A stretch of DNA of 64,000 nucleotides from Microbacterium sp. CSI-V (GCF_001984105.1 NZ_MTQM01000005.1:124001-188000), one strand, 5' to 3'. Counted from the stretch's first letter, positions 18,533-26,822 are shown. A program made the numbers and translations. Notes: generated from the sequence alone by a model not told the origin.

Positions 18533-19623
18533 CCGGCGGCCTCGGGCCCGTACACGGCGACGGCGAGCGCGTCGAGCACGTCGGCCGCGGCAGGGCCGAA
18601 GCTCAGCACCGTGGTGTCGGACATGTCGACGATGCGGCGGTGGCGTCCGGCATCCGTCTGGGCGACCGCGGGGAGGTGCTCGACGAGCCCGTCCACCCCG
18701 CCGACGGACTCGAGGCCCTTCGTCATCATGATGAGCAGGTCGGGGTTCGCGTCGACGAGGGCCTCGTCGGTGATCGGCCGCATTCCCGTCCAGCCGATCT
18801 CTCCGGCCACGTCGACGCCCCCGAGCGCCTCGATCAGGCTGTCGGCGCCGGACTCCTCGCCGAACAGGTAGTACACCCCCGACTGGCCGCGGACGTAGAG
18901 GAACATCATGCGCACCTTGCGCGCGGGGTCGGTCGGTGCGACGTCGGCGATCTGCGCGATCTTGGCGTCCACCGCCGCGGTGGTGCGCGCGGCGAGCGCG
19001 GCGGCGCGCGAGGGGACACCGAGGGCCGCGCCGACCTGTTCGATGAGCGACCCGATGTTCTCGAGCGAGCGGTGCGAATCGACGACCACGACGGGGATGC
19101 CGGCATCCCGCATCTGCAGGATGGTGTCCCACGGTCCGAGGCTCGTGTCGGTCAGGATCACCGTGGGGGCGGCGTCGAGGATCGCCTCGGCGTTGAGGTC
19201 GTGGCCGTTCTCGGTGACCACGGGCAGGTGGGCGGCCTCGGGGAAATCGGTGGAGACGTCGCGCGCCACGACCTGGTCGCCCAGGCCGAGCTCGAAGACG
19301 ATGCGCGAGAGCGATCCGTAGATGTCGAGCGTGAGGATGCGCGTGGTGTCGGTGATCGTCACGGCGGTGCCCTGCGAGTCGGTGAGCGTCACGGGCAGCG
19401 TCTGGGCCCCGTCGGTGACGGGCGTCACGGGCGCCGCGGCCGCGATCGCCGTCGACGGACCCTCCCACGCCAACGGGTCGGCGAGGGGTGTCACCTCGGC
19501 CAACGGCGGCGTGGCCGCGGCGGTCTCCCCGTGTCCGGGGGCGGCGGTGCAGGCGCTCAGGCCGAGCGCCACGGTCAGCGCGAGCGCGAGCGCGGCGGGG
19601 CCGCGCGTCGTTCGACGGATCAT
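18529..19623 (-). CDS. hmuT: Heme-binding lipoprotein of the ABC importer
   Basis: A 364-residue substrate-binding lipoprotein: signal peptide with lipobox LSAC at about residue 24, a 65-residue linker, then the cluster-A fold of heme/siderophore-binding proteins (TRILTLDIYGSLSRIVFELG; GIPVVVVDSHRS). It accepts heme from HtaA-type proteins and delivers it to HmuU. ATG at 19623 has GGAGG 8 nt upstream. A DtxR-like box at 19640-19658 lies immediately upstream, so the whole hmuTUV operon is expected to be repressed when iron is plentiful. Confidence 0.92.
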   Translation of the reverse strand: MIRRTTRGPAALALALTVALGLSACTAAPGHGETAAATPPLAEVTPLADPLAWEGPSTAIAAAAPVTPVTDGAQTLPVTLTDSQGTAVTITDTTRILTLDIYGSLSRIVFELGLGDQVVARDVSTDFPEAAHLPVVTENGHDLNAEAILDAAPTVILTDTSLGPWDTILQMRDAGIPVVVVDSHRSLENIGSLIEQVGAALGVPSRAAALAARTTAAVDAKIAQIADVAPTDPARKVRMMFLYVRGQSGVYYLFGEESGADSLIEALGGVDVAGEIGWTGMRPITDEALVDANPDLLIMMTKGLESVGGVDGLVEHLPAVAQTDAGRHRRIVDMSDTTVLSFGPAAADVLDALAVAVYGPEAAG

Positions 19624-19639
19624 GAAACGAACCTCCAAG

Positions 19640-19658
19640 TAAGGTAAGCCTACCCTTA
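19640..19658. promoter_or_regulatory. DtxR/IdeR-like iron box, hmuT side
   Basis: TAAGGTAAGCCTACCCTTA is a close match to the 19-bp DtxR/IdeR consensus TWAGGTTAGSCTAACCTWA. It is 16 bp upstream of the hmuT start, in the 152-bp gap between hmuT and the divergent HtaA gene. Confidence 0.82.
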
Positions 19659-19684
19659 ACATTGCCTGAGATCCGACTTCATGG

Positions 19685-19703
19685 TTAGGTAACCCTAACC
19701 TGC
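19685..19703. promoter_or_regulatory. DtxR/IdeR-like iron box, htaA side
   Basis: TTAGGTAACCCTAACCTGC, with a near-perfect inverted core TTAGGTAACCCTAACCT, lies in the same divergent gap. It is the better placed of the two boxes to control the rightward HtaA gene. Two boxes 45 bp apart suggest separate control of the two promoters. Confidence 0.82.
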
Positions 19704-19775
19704 CTTCCAGCACCTCACCGGGGTGCGCCGCGGCCTGCCCGCGGGACTCGTCGGAGGGCGGAGAAGGGAACGAAC

Positions 19776-21593
19776 GTGGACTCCTCCACGCACAGATACC
19801 GGTTCGCCCGCGTCACCGCCGCCAGCCTCGCGGCGGCGGCGCTGGCCCTCGGCGGCGCGCTCGTCGCCGCCCCCGCGCACGCCGTCGGGACGACCATCGA
19901 CGACGCCGTCTTCCGCTGGGGACTGAACGCCGAGGCGAACGCGGCCGCGTTCGCCCCCGGGACGGTCAACCTGCTGTCGGCCGGAATCGTCACCGCCGAC
20001 TCGTCGGCCGACCGCGTCACGGCGACGAACTGGAAGCAGAGCGACGGCAACACGCGGATCCTGAAGCTGCAGGCCGACGGCAGCTACGCCGCCGCCACCT
20101 TCGCGGGCCTGCGCACCGACGCGAACGGCACCACCCTCACCACCGGCAACGGCCTGAACTCGGGGCACATCGCCGAGATCACCGGCGGCACCGGGACGGT
20201 CGACGTGGATGCCCGCACCGCCGAGATCCAGTGGACCGGGTCGTTCACCTCGGCGTTCTACTCGGGCATGACCCGTTCGTGGATCACCGACCCGAAGCTG
20301 ACCGTCGCGAGCGACGGCACCGGCACCGTCACCGCCACGCTCGGCGGCTACGGCACCTCGATGGACGACCCCGACAAGTTCGAGGCGCTGACCCCGGTGG
20401 CGAACGTGGTCATCGCGACCCTCACGGGCGTGGATGTCACACCGACCGGCTTCACCGTGACCCCCGACTACCTCGGTCGCACCGTCACCCTGCCGGCCGG
20501 ATCGGTCGCGCAGGTGACCACGGGCACCACCGCCGGCGCGTTCCCGCAGTCGTTCGTCGACTTCCAGATCGCGACCGGCCAGGGCTCGTACTGGTACTCC
20601 TCGGGCGGGTCCGCCGACTCGCGCAAGCCCGCGAGCGCGCTCTCGGTCGCCTATGCGGCAGCGCCCGCGGCATCCACGCCCACCGTCACCGTGTCGAAGA
20701 CCACAGGAATCGCTCAGGGCGAGACCGTCACCGTCACGGGAAGCGGGTTCCTCCCGTCGGGCACCGCCACTAACGGGGTGCGCCCGCCCCTGGCCGGACA
20801 GTTCAGCGGCACGTACGTCGTGTTCGGCAAGTTCGCCGACACGCGGCAGCCCTCGGCCGGGGCCGCGTCGTCGGCGCGTTCCGTGATCGCGCAGAAGTGG
20901 GCGGTCCCCGCCGCGAGCATGGCCACGATCGGCGGCGCCGGCAGCGGAGCGATCGAGCTGACGGCCGACGGCACGTTCTCGGTCGACCTCGCCCTCACCA
21001 CCACCGAGGCGCAGAACCTCGCCGCGGGACGCTTCGGCATCTACACGTATGCCGGCAGCGGCACCGTGTACGCCCCGTTCGAGACGTTCACGCCGATCTC
21101 GTTCGCGTCCTCCTCCGACGTGATCGTCGAGGTGCCGGCGTGGGTCGACGCCCCGACCGGCTCGTTCGGCTGGGCGTTCGACGGCTCCTCCCCGGCCAGC
21201 CTCGGCACGGCGGTGCAGGACGGCGAGAACTTCACGGCATCCGGGACGCTGACGAACATCGTCGTGACCGACACGCGCGCCGGAGGCACCGCCCCGTACT
21301 CGTGGAGCATCTCGGGGCAGGTCGGCGACTTCGCCTCCCCCGCGGGCGACTCGTTCGCCGGTGACCTGCTCGGGTGGAAGCCCAAGGTCGTGACGGCCGG
21401 ACAGAGCGTCGCCGCCGGCGCAGAGATCGCGTCGACCCGCCTCGGCGGCACGGGCCTCGGAGCGTCGCGCGTGCTCGCGTCGTCGACCGCGGCAGCCAGC
21501 GCCACCATCGGAGCCGACCTGACGCTCGTGATCCCCGGCACGACCCCCGCGGGCGACTACACCGCGAAGCTCACCATCACCGCCCTGCAGTGA
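19776..21593 (+). CDS. htaA: Large HtaA-domain heme-binding protein
   Basis: The 605-residue exported protein begins with a signal peptide (cleavage near VAAPAHA, residue 36). An HtaA domain spans about 37-300 (FRWGLNAEA, WTGSFTSAFYSGMTRSW, GYGTSMDDPDKF, PQSFVDFQIATGQGSYWY). A second domain at about 310-445 is shared with the protein at 15484-16620, and a third beta-rich domain fills 450-605. Unlike the smaller HtaA protein there is no C-terminal membrane anchor, so it is probably released or held by partners. GTG at 19776 has GAAGGGAA upstream. The promoter carries a DtxR-like box. Confidence 0.9.
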   Translation: MDSSTHRYRFARVTAASLAAAALALGGALVAAPAHAVGTTIDDAVFRWGLNAEANAAAFAPGTVNLLSAGIVTADSSADRVTATNWKQSDGNTRILKLQADGSYAAATFAGLRTDANGTTLTTGNGLNSGHIAEITGGTGTVDVDARTAEIQWTGSFTSAFYSGMTRSWITDPKLTVASDGTGTVTATLGGYGTSMDDPDKFEALTPVANVVIATLTGVDVTPTGFTVTPDYLGRTVTLPAGSVAQVTTGTTAGAFPQSFVDFQIATGQGSYWYSSGGSADSRKPASALSVAYAAAPAASTPTVTVSKTTGIAQGETVTVTGSGFLPSGTATNGVRPPLAGQFSGTYVVFGKFADTRQPSAGAASSARSVIAQKWAVPAASMATIGGAGSGAIELTADGTFSVDLALTTTEAQNLAAGRFGIYTYAGSGTVYAPFETFTPISFASSSDVIVEVPAWVDAPTGSFGWAFDGSSPASLGTAVQDGENFTASGTLTNIVVTDTRAGGTAPYSWSISGQVGDFASPAGDSFAGDLLGWKPKVVTAGQSVAAGAEIASTRLGGTGLGASRVLASSTAAASATIGADLTLVIPGTTPAGDYTAKLTITALQ

Positions 21594-21600
21594 CCCTCAC

Positions 21601-21634
21601 GACGGGGACTCCGGCACGCGCCGGCGTCCCCGTC
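21601..21634 (+). terminator. Hairpin after the large htaA gene
   Basis: GACGGGGA (21601-21608) pairs with TCCCCGTC (21627-21634) and CCGGC (21611-21615) with GCCGG (21620-21624), loop ACGC. It separates htaA from the next co-directional gene and probably lowers read-through into it. Confidence 0.55.
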
Positions 21635-21658
21635 GTCCGTTCCCGAGAAAGCCCGCCC

Positions 21659-22663
21659 GTGCTCCGACGCCTCCCCCTTCCCGCCGCCCTCATCGGCACC
21701 CTGCTGCTCGGCCTCGCGTTCGCCGGGCCGACGCCCGCGACCGCTGCCGCCGGCGGCGTCGCCTGGACCGTCCAGACCGCCGACAACGACCACGGCACGG
21801 GCCGCGCGAACTTCACGTACGACGCCGTCGACCCCGGAACCGTGATCTCCGACGCCATGACCGTGGTCAACACCGGCACCGAGCCCCTCCCCCTCGCCGT
21901 GTACGCGGCCGACGCCTTCACGGCATCCACGGGCGAGATCGACGTCCTCGTCGACGGGCAGCCGTCGCGCGACGCGGGGACGTGGGTGTCGGTCGACGCG
22001 AGTTCGCTCTCCCTGTCCCCGGGCGAGTCCGCGGTGGTGCCTTTCACCATCGCGGTGCCCGCCGACGCGCGCCCCGGCGATCACGCCGCGGGCATCGTCA
22101 CCTCGCTCACGAGCACCGACCCCGCGTCGACCCTGTCCGTCGACCGGCGTCTCGGGACCCGCATCAACCTCCGCGTCACCGGTGAGCTGGCCCCCGCGGC
22201 GGTGGTGTCAGCGGCGTCCGCGCGGTACAAGGCCTCCTGGAACCCGTTCGAATCGGGCCGCCTCGTGGTCGAGTACACCCTCGAGAACACCGGCAACACG
22301 CGGCTGACGGGCTCGGAGACGATCGCGACGGCGGGCCTGTTCGGGGCCCGCAGCGCTCCGGCCCAGCTGACCGAAGTGCTCCCCGGATCGACCGTGGAGA
22401 TCGCCCGCGAGATCCCGGTGTTCTCCCTCGGGTGGGTCGGCGGCTCGGTCGAGCTGACGCCCGAGGCGGTCGGCCTCGGCGCCGCTTCGCTCGCTCCGGT
22501 GACGGCCGCGTTCTCGGCCGCCGCCCCGCCGTGGAGCCTCTACGCGCTGCTGGCCGCGATCCTCGCCGCCGCGCTCACGACCGTGCTCATCGTGCGGCGA
22601 CGGCGGAACGCGGCGGGGAGCGCCGCGGTGTCCGTGGGCGACGCGCCGGCTCAGGCCGACTGA
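21659..22663 (+). CDS. DUF916-like exported cell-wall-associated protein
   Basis: The 334-residue protein has a signal peptide (to about residue 30), then the DUF916/WxL-peptidoglycan-type domain: AWTVQTADNDHGTGRANFTY, an NTGTEPLPLAVY strand and DRRLGTRINLRVTGEL. It ends with a transmembrane helix (LYALLAAILAAALTTVLIV) and a basic tail. GTG at 21659 is preferred because it gives a normal signal peptide and lies after the hairpin; GTG at 21590, overlapping the htaA stop, is the alternative. It may help display or anchor the heme proteins, which is inference from position. Its 3' end overlaps the heme oxygenase gene by 13 bp. Confidence 0.82.
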   Translation: MLRRLPLPAALIGTLLLGLAFAGPTPATAAAGGVAWTVQTADNDHGTGRANFTYDAVDPGTVISDAMTVVNTGTEPLPLAVYAADAFTASTGEIDVLVDGQPSRDAGTWVSVDASSLSLSPGESAVVPFTIAVPADARPGDHAAGIVTSLTSTDPASTLSVDRRLGTRINLRVTGELAPAAVVSAASARYKASWNPFESGRLVVEYTLENTGNTRLTGSETIATAGLFGARSAPAQLTEVLPGSTVEIAREIPVFSLGWVGGSVELTPEAVGLGAASLAPVTAAFSAAAPPWSLYALLAAILAAALTTVLIVRRRRNAAGSAAVSVGDAPAQAD

Positions 22664-23304
22664 GCCGCCTTCGCGCGCGACAGGTCGACGAAGAGCTCGG
22701 TGTTGAACCGGTAGGCCACGAGCACTTCGTCGATGACGCGTTCCTTCTCGGCCGCGTCCCAGGGCGCGGCATCCAGCTGCTCGCGGTAGACGTTCTTGAA
22801 GGCCTCGGGGTCGGCGATGTCGCCGAACAGGTAGAACCCGACGCCGTTCGTGCCGAAGCCGAAGCGGCGCTGCATGAGCCGGCCGATGAACTGCCCGCCG
22901 GAGAGGTCGCCGAGGTACCGCGTGTAGTGGTGCGCCACGAATCCGCCCGGCCACGTGACGGCGACTCGGCGGATCCGCGCGACGTACGCCTGGGTCGTCG
23001 GCAGCGGCAAGATGCGCTCGCGCCAGTCGGCGCCGATGAGGAACTCCAGGTCGGCCTCGAGCGCGGGGAGGCGCGTGAGCTTGTCGCTGAGGAACACGGA
23101 TGCCACCGGGTCGACACGCATGCGCTCGGTGGCCGCTTCGAGCGCCTCGTAGATGAACCAGTGCTGGGCGACGAGGGCGACGTAGTCCTCTCGCGTGCCC
23201 GAGCCGTTCATGAGGTCCGTCATGAAATCCGCACCCTCGCTCGAGGAGTGCGCGGTGCGCGAGCGCTCGCGCAGGGCGGTGGAGAAGGAGAGGACGTCGC
23301 TCAT
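22651..23304 (-). CDS. hmuO: Heme oxygenase
   Basis: HmuO opens the heme ring with O2 and reductant, releasing iron, CO and biliverdin. The 217-residue protein has the proximal His in RTAHSSSEG (near residue 19), QHWFIYEALE near 47 and the distal glycine helix GDLSGGQFIGR near 135, all typical of HmuO. ATG at 23304 lies 6 nt after TATGAT (23311-23316), so the message is probably leaderless. A DtxR-like box at 23326-23344 sits just upstream of that -10. It completes the pathway from heme capture to iron release. Confidence 0.95.
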   Translation of the reverse strand: MSDVLSFSTALRERSRTAHSSSEGADFMTDLMNGSGTREDYVALVAQHWFIYEALEAATERMRVDPVASVFLSDKLTRLPALEADLEFLIGADWRERILPLPTTQAYVARIRRVAVTWPGGFVAHHYTRYLGDLSGGQFIGRLMQRRFGFGTNGVGFYLFGDIADPEAFKNVYREQLDAAPWDAAEKERVIDEVLVAYRFNTELFVDLSRAKAAQSA

Positions 23305-23325
23305 GCGGCCATCATACGCAAAAGG

Positions 23326-23344
23326 TTAGGTAAGCTCACCTTTA
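23326..23344. promoter_or_regulatory. DtxR/IdeR-like iron box of hmuO
   Basis: TTAGGTAAGCTCACCTTTA matches the DtxR/IdeR consensus well. It overlaps the -35 area of the hmuO promoter and also lies at the 3' end of the upstream DUF2470 gene. Confidence 0.82.
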
Positions 23345-23353
23345 TTCGAGCGG

Positions 23354-23653
23354 TCAGTGCGGTCGCGGGACGACACCGAGGCGCCGACATGCCTCGTCGT
23401 ACAGGGCCACGATCTCCCGGCGCACCTCCGCACGTTCGGTGATCGTCCCGCCGAGCCACCCGACCCGCAGCGCCACCGCGTCGGCACCCACGGTCCACTC
23501 CCCGCCGTCGCCGTCGAAGCCGGTCATGACGGCCATGTCCACCGCCGGATCGGGGCCGAACGCCCGGGCGATGAGGACGTTGTCGTCGCGGTGGTCGTCG
23601 TTCATGTGCGCGAGGACCGCACGGCGGACCTCCGGGGCGAATCCGTGGCTCAT
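23354..23653 (-). CDS. DUF2470-domain protein (HugZ C-terminal-like)
   Basis: A 99-residue protein made only of the DUF2470 domain (AVLAHMNDDHRDDNVLIARAF, then GFDGDGGEWTVGADAVALRV). This domain occurs at the C-terminus of HugZ-type heme-degrading proteins and in heme-utilisation flavoproteins, where its HMNDDH segment lies near heme or flavin. Here it is a separate small protein directly upstream of hmuO. ATG at 23653 lies 6 nt after TAGGGT (23660-23665), a probable leaderless start, and a DtxR-like box covers that promoter. A helper role in heme degradation or storage is inferred. Confidence 0.88.
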   Translation of the reverse strand: MSHGFAPEVRRAVLAHMNDDHRDDNVLIARAFGPDPAVDMAVMTGFDGDGGEWTVGADAVALRVGWLGGTITERAEVRREIVALYDEACRRLGVVPRPH

Positions 23654-23669
23654 TAGGCAACCCTAACTT
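23653..23669. promoter_or_regulatory. DtxR-like iron box over the DUF2470 promoter
   Basis: TTAGGCAACCCTAACTT resembles the core of the htaA box with one change in the left half. It overlaps the predicted -10 and the start codon itself, so bound repressor would directly block transcription. Confidence 0.65.
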
Positions 23670-23709
23670 CACTGGCCCCTCCGCGCGGTCGGCGCCGAGC
23701 CCGCCTCGC

Positions 23710-24669
23710 TCAGCCCCGGAACGCGGCCAGCCGCTGGTGCATCACCGCGACGGCGTCGGCGTTGTCGTCGATGAGCACGCTGTGTCGTCCCAGCGGAGCG
23801 GCGACGGCACCCAACGTGCCGCTGCCGGCGAACATGTCCAGCACCCGGTCACCCGGACGACTGGATGCCTGGACCATCCGCCGCAGCACACCCTCCGGCT
23901 TCTGCGTCGGGTAGCCCGTCTTCTCGCGGCCCGTGGTCGGCACGATCGTGTGCCACCAGACATCGGTCGGGAGCTTGCCGCGCGCCGCCTTCTCGGGGGT
24001 CACGAGGCCGGGCGCCATGTACGGCTCGCGGTCCACGGCATCCGAGTCGAAGAAATAGGCGGCCGGGTTCTTCACGTAGACGAGGATCGTCTCGTGCTTC
24101 GTCGGCCAGCGGCGCCGGGTCTTCGCGCCGTAGTCGTACGCCCAGATGAGCTCGTTGAGGAACCGATCGCGGCCGAACAGCGCGTCGCACATGACCTTGG
24201 CGTAGTGCACCTCGCGGTAGTCCAGGTGCAGGTACAGGGTGCCGTCCTCGGCGAGCAGCCGCCACGCCTCCTCGAGACGCGGCTCCAGGAACGCCCAGTA
24301 GTCGTCGAAGCGGTCGTCGTACGTGCGCAGGTCGCCGCGCAGCCGCGCGTACTCGCGACCGTGGAACCCGCGGTGGACCACCGGCACCGGCGCCGGCTCC
24401 TCGCCGGGGAAGACGAGCATCGCCGGATCGTGGGGCGGCTCGGATGCCAGGACCAGGGGTTCCTCGGCATCCGGGGTCCCGTCCGCCGCGGGAGCCCGGA
24501 GCGCCGACTCGACCGCCTTGGAACGCGTACGCCCGGTGTTGAACGGCGGGTCGAGGTACACGAGGGTGAAGGAGCCGTCCGCCAGGGCCGGGGTCACCGC
24601 GAGATTGTCGGCGTGGTGGATGTCGACGGTGCCGTGATCGAGCACGCCGTCCAGGGTCGTTTCGCTCAC
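23710..24669 (-). CDS. Site-specific DNA methyltransferase (beta-class, DPPF)
   Basis: The 319-residue enzyme has the catalytic motif FTLVYLDPPFNTG near residue 34 ahead of the AdoMet motif MFAGSGTLGA near 285, the order of beta-class N4-cytosine/N6-adenine methyltransferases. LNELIWAYDYGAKTRRRWP and YPTQKPEGVLRRMV are further family strings. No restriction enzyme is nearby, so it is an orphan as far as the window shows. GTG at 24669 overlaps the stop of the lipoate-ligase-like gene (GTGA), tying the two together in translation. Target sequence cannot be predicted from the protein. Confidence 0.9.
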   Translation of the reverse strand: MSETTLDGVLDHGTVDIHHADNLAVTPALADGSFTLVYLDPPFNTGRTRSKAVESALRAPAADGTPDAEEPLVLASEPPHDPAMLVFPGEEPAPVPVVHRGFHGREYARLRGDLRTYDDRFDDYWAFLEPRLEEAWRLLAEDGTLYLHLDYREVHYAKVMCDALFGRDRFLNELIWAYDYGAKTRRRWPTKHETILVYVKNPAAYFFDSDAVDREPYMAPGLVTPEKAARGKLPTDVWWHTIVPTTGREKTGYPTQKPEGVLRRMVQASSRPGDRVLDMFAGSGTLGAVAAPLGRHSVLIDDNADAVAVMHQRLAAFRG

Positions 24670-25715
24670 GGAACGCGCTGCAGCCACGCGTCGGTGTCGA
24701 ACTTCGACGCCACGAGAGCTTCGGCCTCGGCGTACTCCTCGTCGGTGACATGCCCGGTGGTCGCCCCGTACAGAGTGGTGAAGGTGTCGATGAACCGCTG
24801 GATCACGGCATCCCGGGCCAGGCCCGTCTGACTGCGGAGCGGGTCGACGCGCTTCGCCGCCGAGACGGTGCCCTTGTCGCTGAGCTTCTCGCGGCCGATG
24901 CGCAGCACCTCGGTCAGCACCTGGCCGTCCATGTCGTAGCTGAGGGTCGCGTGGTGGAGGACGCCACCGTTGGCCAGGCGCTTCTGCGCGGCGCCGCCGA
25001 TCTTGCCGTGGGGACCGGCGATGTCGTTGAGCGGCTGGTAGACCGCGTCGATGCCGAGCGAGCGCAGCGCCTGCAGCACCCAGTCGTCGAGGAACGCGTA
25101 GGAGTCGGCGAAGGTCATCCCCGCCACCAGCGACGCGGGGACGTACAACGAGTACGTCACGATCGAGTTGGCCGCCATGAGCATCGCTCCGCCGCCGGAG
25201 ATCCGGCGCACGACGTCGAAGCCGTGCTTCGCGGCGCCCTCGGGGTCGACCTCGTTGCGCAGCGACTGGAACGAGCCGATGACGACGGCGTTCTCGTTCC
25301 ACTCCCACAGGCGCAGCGTGGGCTTGCGCAGGCCCGCGCCCACGCGGGCGGTGAGCACCTCGTCGAGCGCCAGGTTCATGCGCGGCGACACGGGCGCGTC
25401 GTGCACGACCTCCCACTCGAAGTCGCCCCAGCCGGGCGCGGTGACGAGCGCGCGGCGGATCGCCGTGGCCACCGACTCGGGCGTGAAGCCGAGGAGCTGG
25501 GCGCCCTCCGGGAGCGCGGCCCGGATCGCCGCGGCGATCGTGGGGACGTCCGACTCGACGGGCAGGCCGTTGACGGCCGCGTCGATGTCATCCAGTGCGT
25601 CGTCGGGCTCGAGGAAGAAGTCGCCTGCGAGGTGGAAGCCGGCGATGCGACCGTCGCGCTCCTCGAGGTCGACCACGACCAGCTTTCCCCCGGGGACCTT
25701 GTACTCGCCGTGCAT
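24666..25715 (-). CDS. Lipoate-protein-ligase-like protein with N-terminal accessory domain
   Basis: The 349-residue protein joins an N-terminal domain of about 95 residues resembling the LplA accessory domain (KVPGGKLVVVDLEERDGRI) to an LplA/BirA-type catalytic fold with the ligase strings VIGSFQSLRNEVD, RRISGGGAMLM near residue 190 and HGKIGGAAQKR. It probably attaches or transfers lipoate/octanoate to lipoyl domains. The domain order is reversed from E. coli LplA, where the accessory domain is C-terminal. ATG at 25715 lies 6 nt after TAGGCT (25722-25727), suggesting a leaderless start. Confidence 0.85.
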   Translation of the reverse strand: MHGEYKVPGGKLVVVDLEERDGRIAGFHLAGDFFLEPDDALDDIDAAVNGLPVESDVPTIAAAIRAALPEGAQLLGFTPESVATAIRRALVTAPGWGDFEWEVVHDAPVSPRMNLALDEVLTARVGAGLRKPTLRLWEWNENAVVIGSFQSLRNEVDPEGAAKHGFDVVRRISGGGAMLMAANSIVTYSLYVPASLVAGMTFADSYAFLDDWVLQALRSLGIDAVYQPLNDIAGPHGKIGGAAQKRLANGGVLHHATLSYDMDGQVLTEVLRIGREKLSDKGTVSAAKRVDPLRSQTGLARDAVIQRFIDTFTTLYGATTGHVTDEEYAEAEALVASKFDTDAWLQRVP

Positions 25716-25753
25716 GCCTCCAGCCTACGGCGGGCCCGCACCGTCCGCGGCGG

Positions 25754-25814
25754 CGCGGGAACAGGGCCTGCGCCGGCAACAGGCGGATCCGGCGCGAATC
25801 GGCCTGTTCCCGCG
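25754..25814. terminator. Nested double palindrome between hydrolase and ligase genes
   Basis: CGCGGGAACAGG (25754-25765) pairs perfectly with CCTGTTCCCGCG (25803-25814); inside it GCGCCGG (25770-25776) pairs with CCGGCGC (25789-25795). Further AACAGG and CCTGTT copies at about 25778 and 25821 allow other pairings. It lies after the hydrolase gene and before the promoter of the ligase gene. Confidence 0.55.
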
Positions 25815-25885
25815 GCATCCCCTGTTCTCGGAACATGGATGCCGCGCGCTCATCGCGGCACCGGGACCACCGATGCACGCCCGGT

Positions 25886-26734
25886 TCAGTCGCGCGACGG
25901 GAACCGCGCGTCGAGCCACGCGGCCAGGTCCGCGCGCACCTCGGCCTGCTGGGCTTCGGCGAAGATCTCGTGCCGCGCGCCGGGGTAGACGAGGGTCGTG
26001 ACGTCGGTGAAGCCCGACCGGTTCCGGTACGCGTCGGCCAGGAGGTGCACGCTGCGGGGGCCGCCGACGGTGTCGTCGCGTCCGACCAGCAGAAGGGTCG
26101 GGATGTCTCGCCCGAGGTCGCGCCGGGGCTTTCCGATCAGCTTCGCGGTCTCGATCGGGCCGAACAGGCGCAACAGCGGCGTCGAGGTCGTCAGGGGGTC
26201 GGCGAGGAAGTCCCGGCCCACCTGCTCGACGCTGGACAGCCATTCCATCCCCGTGCCCTTCAGGTGCTTCCACGGGGCGTTCAGGTCGCCGGAGTTCAGG
26301 GCACCGGGCCAGCGGAGCGCGGATCCGCTCAGGACGAGGGCGTCATAGGCATCCGGATGCCGGTCCACGAGCATCTGCGCGAGGAACGAACCCCACGAGT
26401 GCCCGAGGAGGATCAGCGGCAGATCGGGGTGGGTCTCGCGGATGATCTGGGTGAGGGTCCACACCGCGTCGCGGGCGGCGCCGAGCCCGCCGGGTCCGAG
26501 GCGGCCGAGCTTGCCGTGGTCGCCGTTCCACTGCCGGAGGCCGGTGCGACCGTGACCGCGGTGGTCGTCGGCGTAGACGGTGTAGCCGTCGGCGACGAGG
26601 GCGTCGATCAGCGCGCCGTAGCGCCCGGCGTGTTCACCCACCCCGTGCAGCAGCTGGACGACGGCCCGCGGGGACTCCGCCTCGTGGACGTCGTACACGA
26701 TGGGGATGCCGTAGGCGTCGACGAACTCGGGCAT
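25886..26734 (-). CDS. Alpha/beta hydrolase (monoacylglycerol-lipase type)
   Basis: A 282-residue cytoplasmic serine hydrolase. It has the oxyanion-hole strand QLLHGVGEHAGRY near residue 27, YADDHRGHGRT near 54, the nucleophile elbow LLGHSWGSF near 110, the acid in VGRDDTVGG near 224 and the catalytic His in YPGARHEIF near 255. The pattern is that of monoacylglycerol lipases/lysophospholipases. ATG at 26734 lies 6 nt after TAGACT (26741-26746), a likely leaderless start. Confidence 0.9.
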   Translation of the reverse strand: MPEFVDAYGIPIVYDVHEAESPRAVVQLLHGVGEHAGRYGALIDALVADGYTVYADDHRGHGRTGLRQWNGDHGKLGRLGPGGLGAARDAVWTLTQIIRETHPDLPLILLGHSWGSFLAQMLVDRHPDAYDALVLSGSALRWPGALNSGDLNAPWKHLKGTGMEWLSSVEQVGRDFLADPLTTSTPLLRLFGPIETAKLIGKPRRDLGRDIPTLLLVGRDDTVGGPRSVHLLADAYRNRSGFTDVTTLVYPGARHEIFAEAQQAEVRADLAAWLDARFPSRD

Positions 26735-26783
26735 GCGCAGAGTCTAGGGGCGCGATCCCGGCCGGAAAACGATCGAACGAACC

Positions 26784-26811
26784 GTTAGCAAGACTAATGA
26801 GCTATGCTAAC
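26784..26811. promoter_or_regulatory. Putative MarR operator and promoter
   Basis: GTTAGCA (26784-26790) and TGCTAAC (26805-26811) are exact inverted repeats with a 14-bp spacer, in an unusually AT-rich patch just before the marR start. TATGCT at 26803-26808 may be the -10. Placement fits autorepression by the MarR protein encoded next. Confidence 0.6.
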
Positions 26812-26822
26812 TATCGAGCATC

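Noticed and set aside
23710..24669. Restriction-modification system
   Set aside because: Only the methyltransferase is present; neighbours are metabolic genes.
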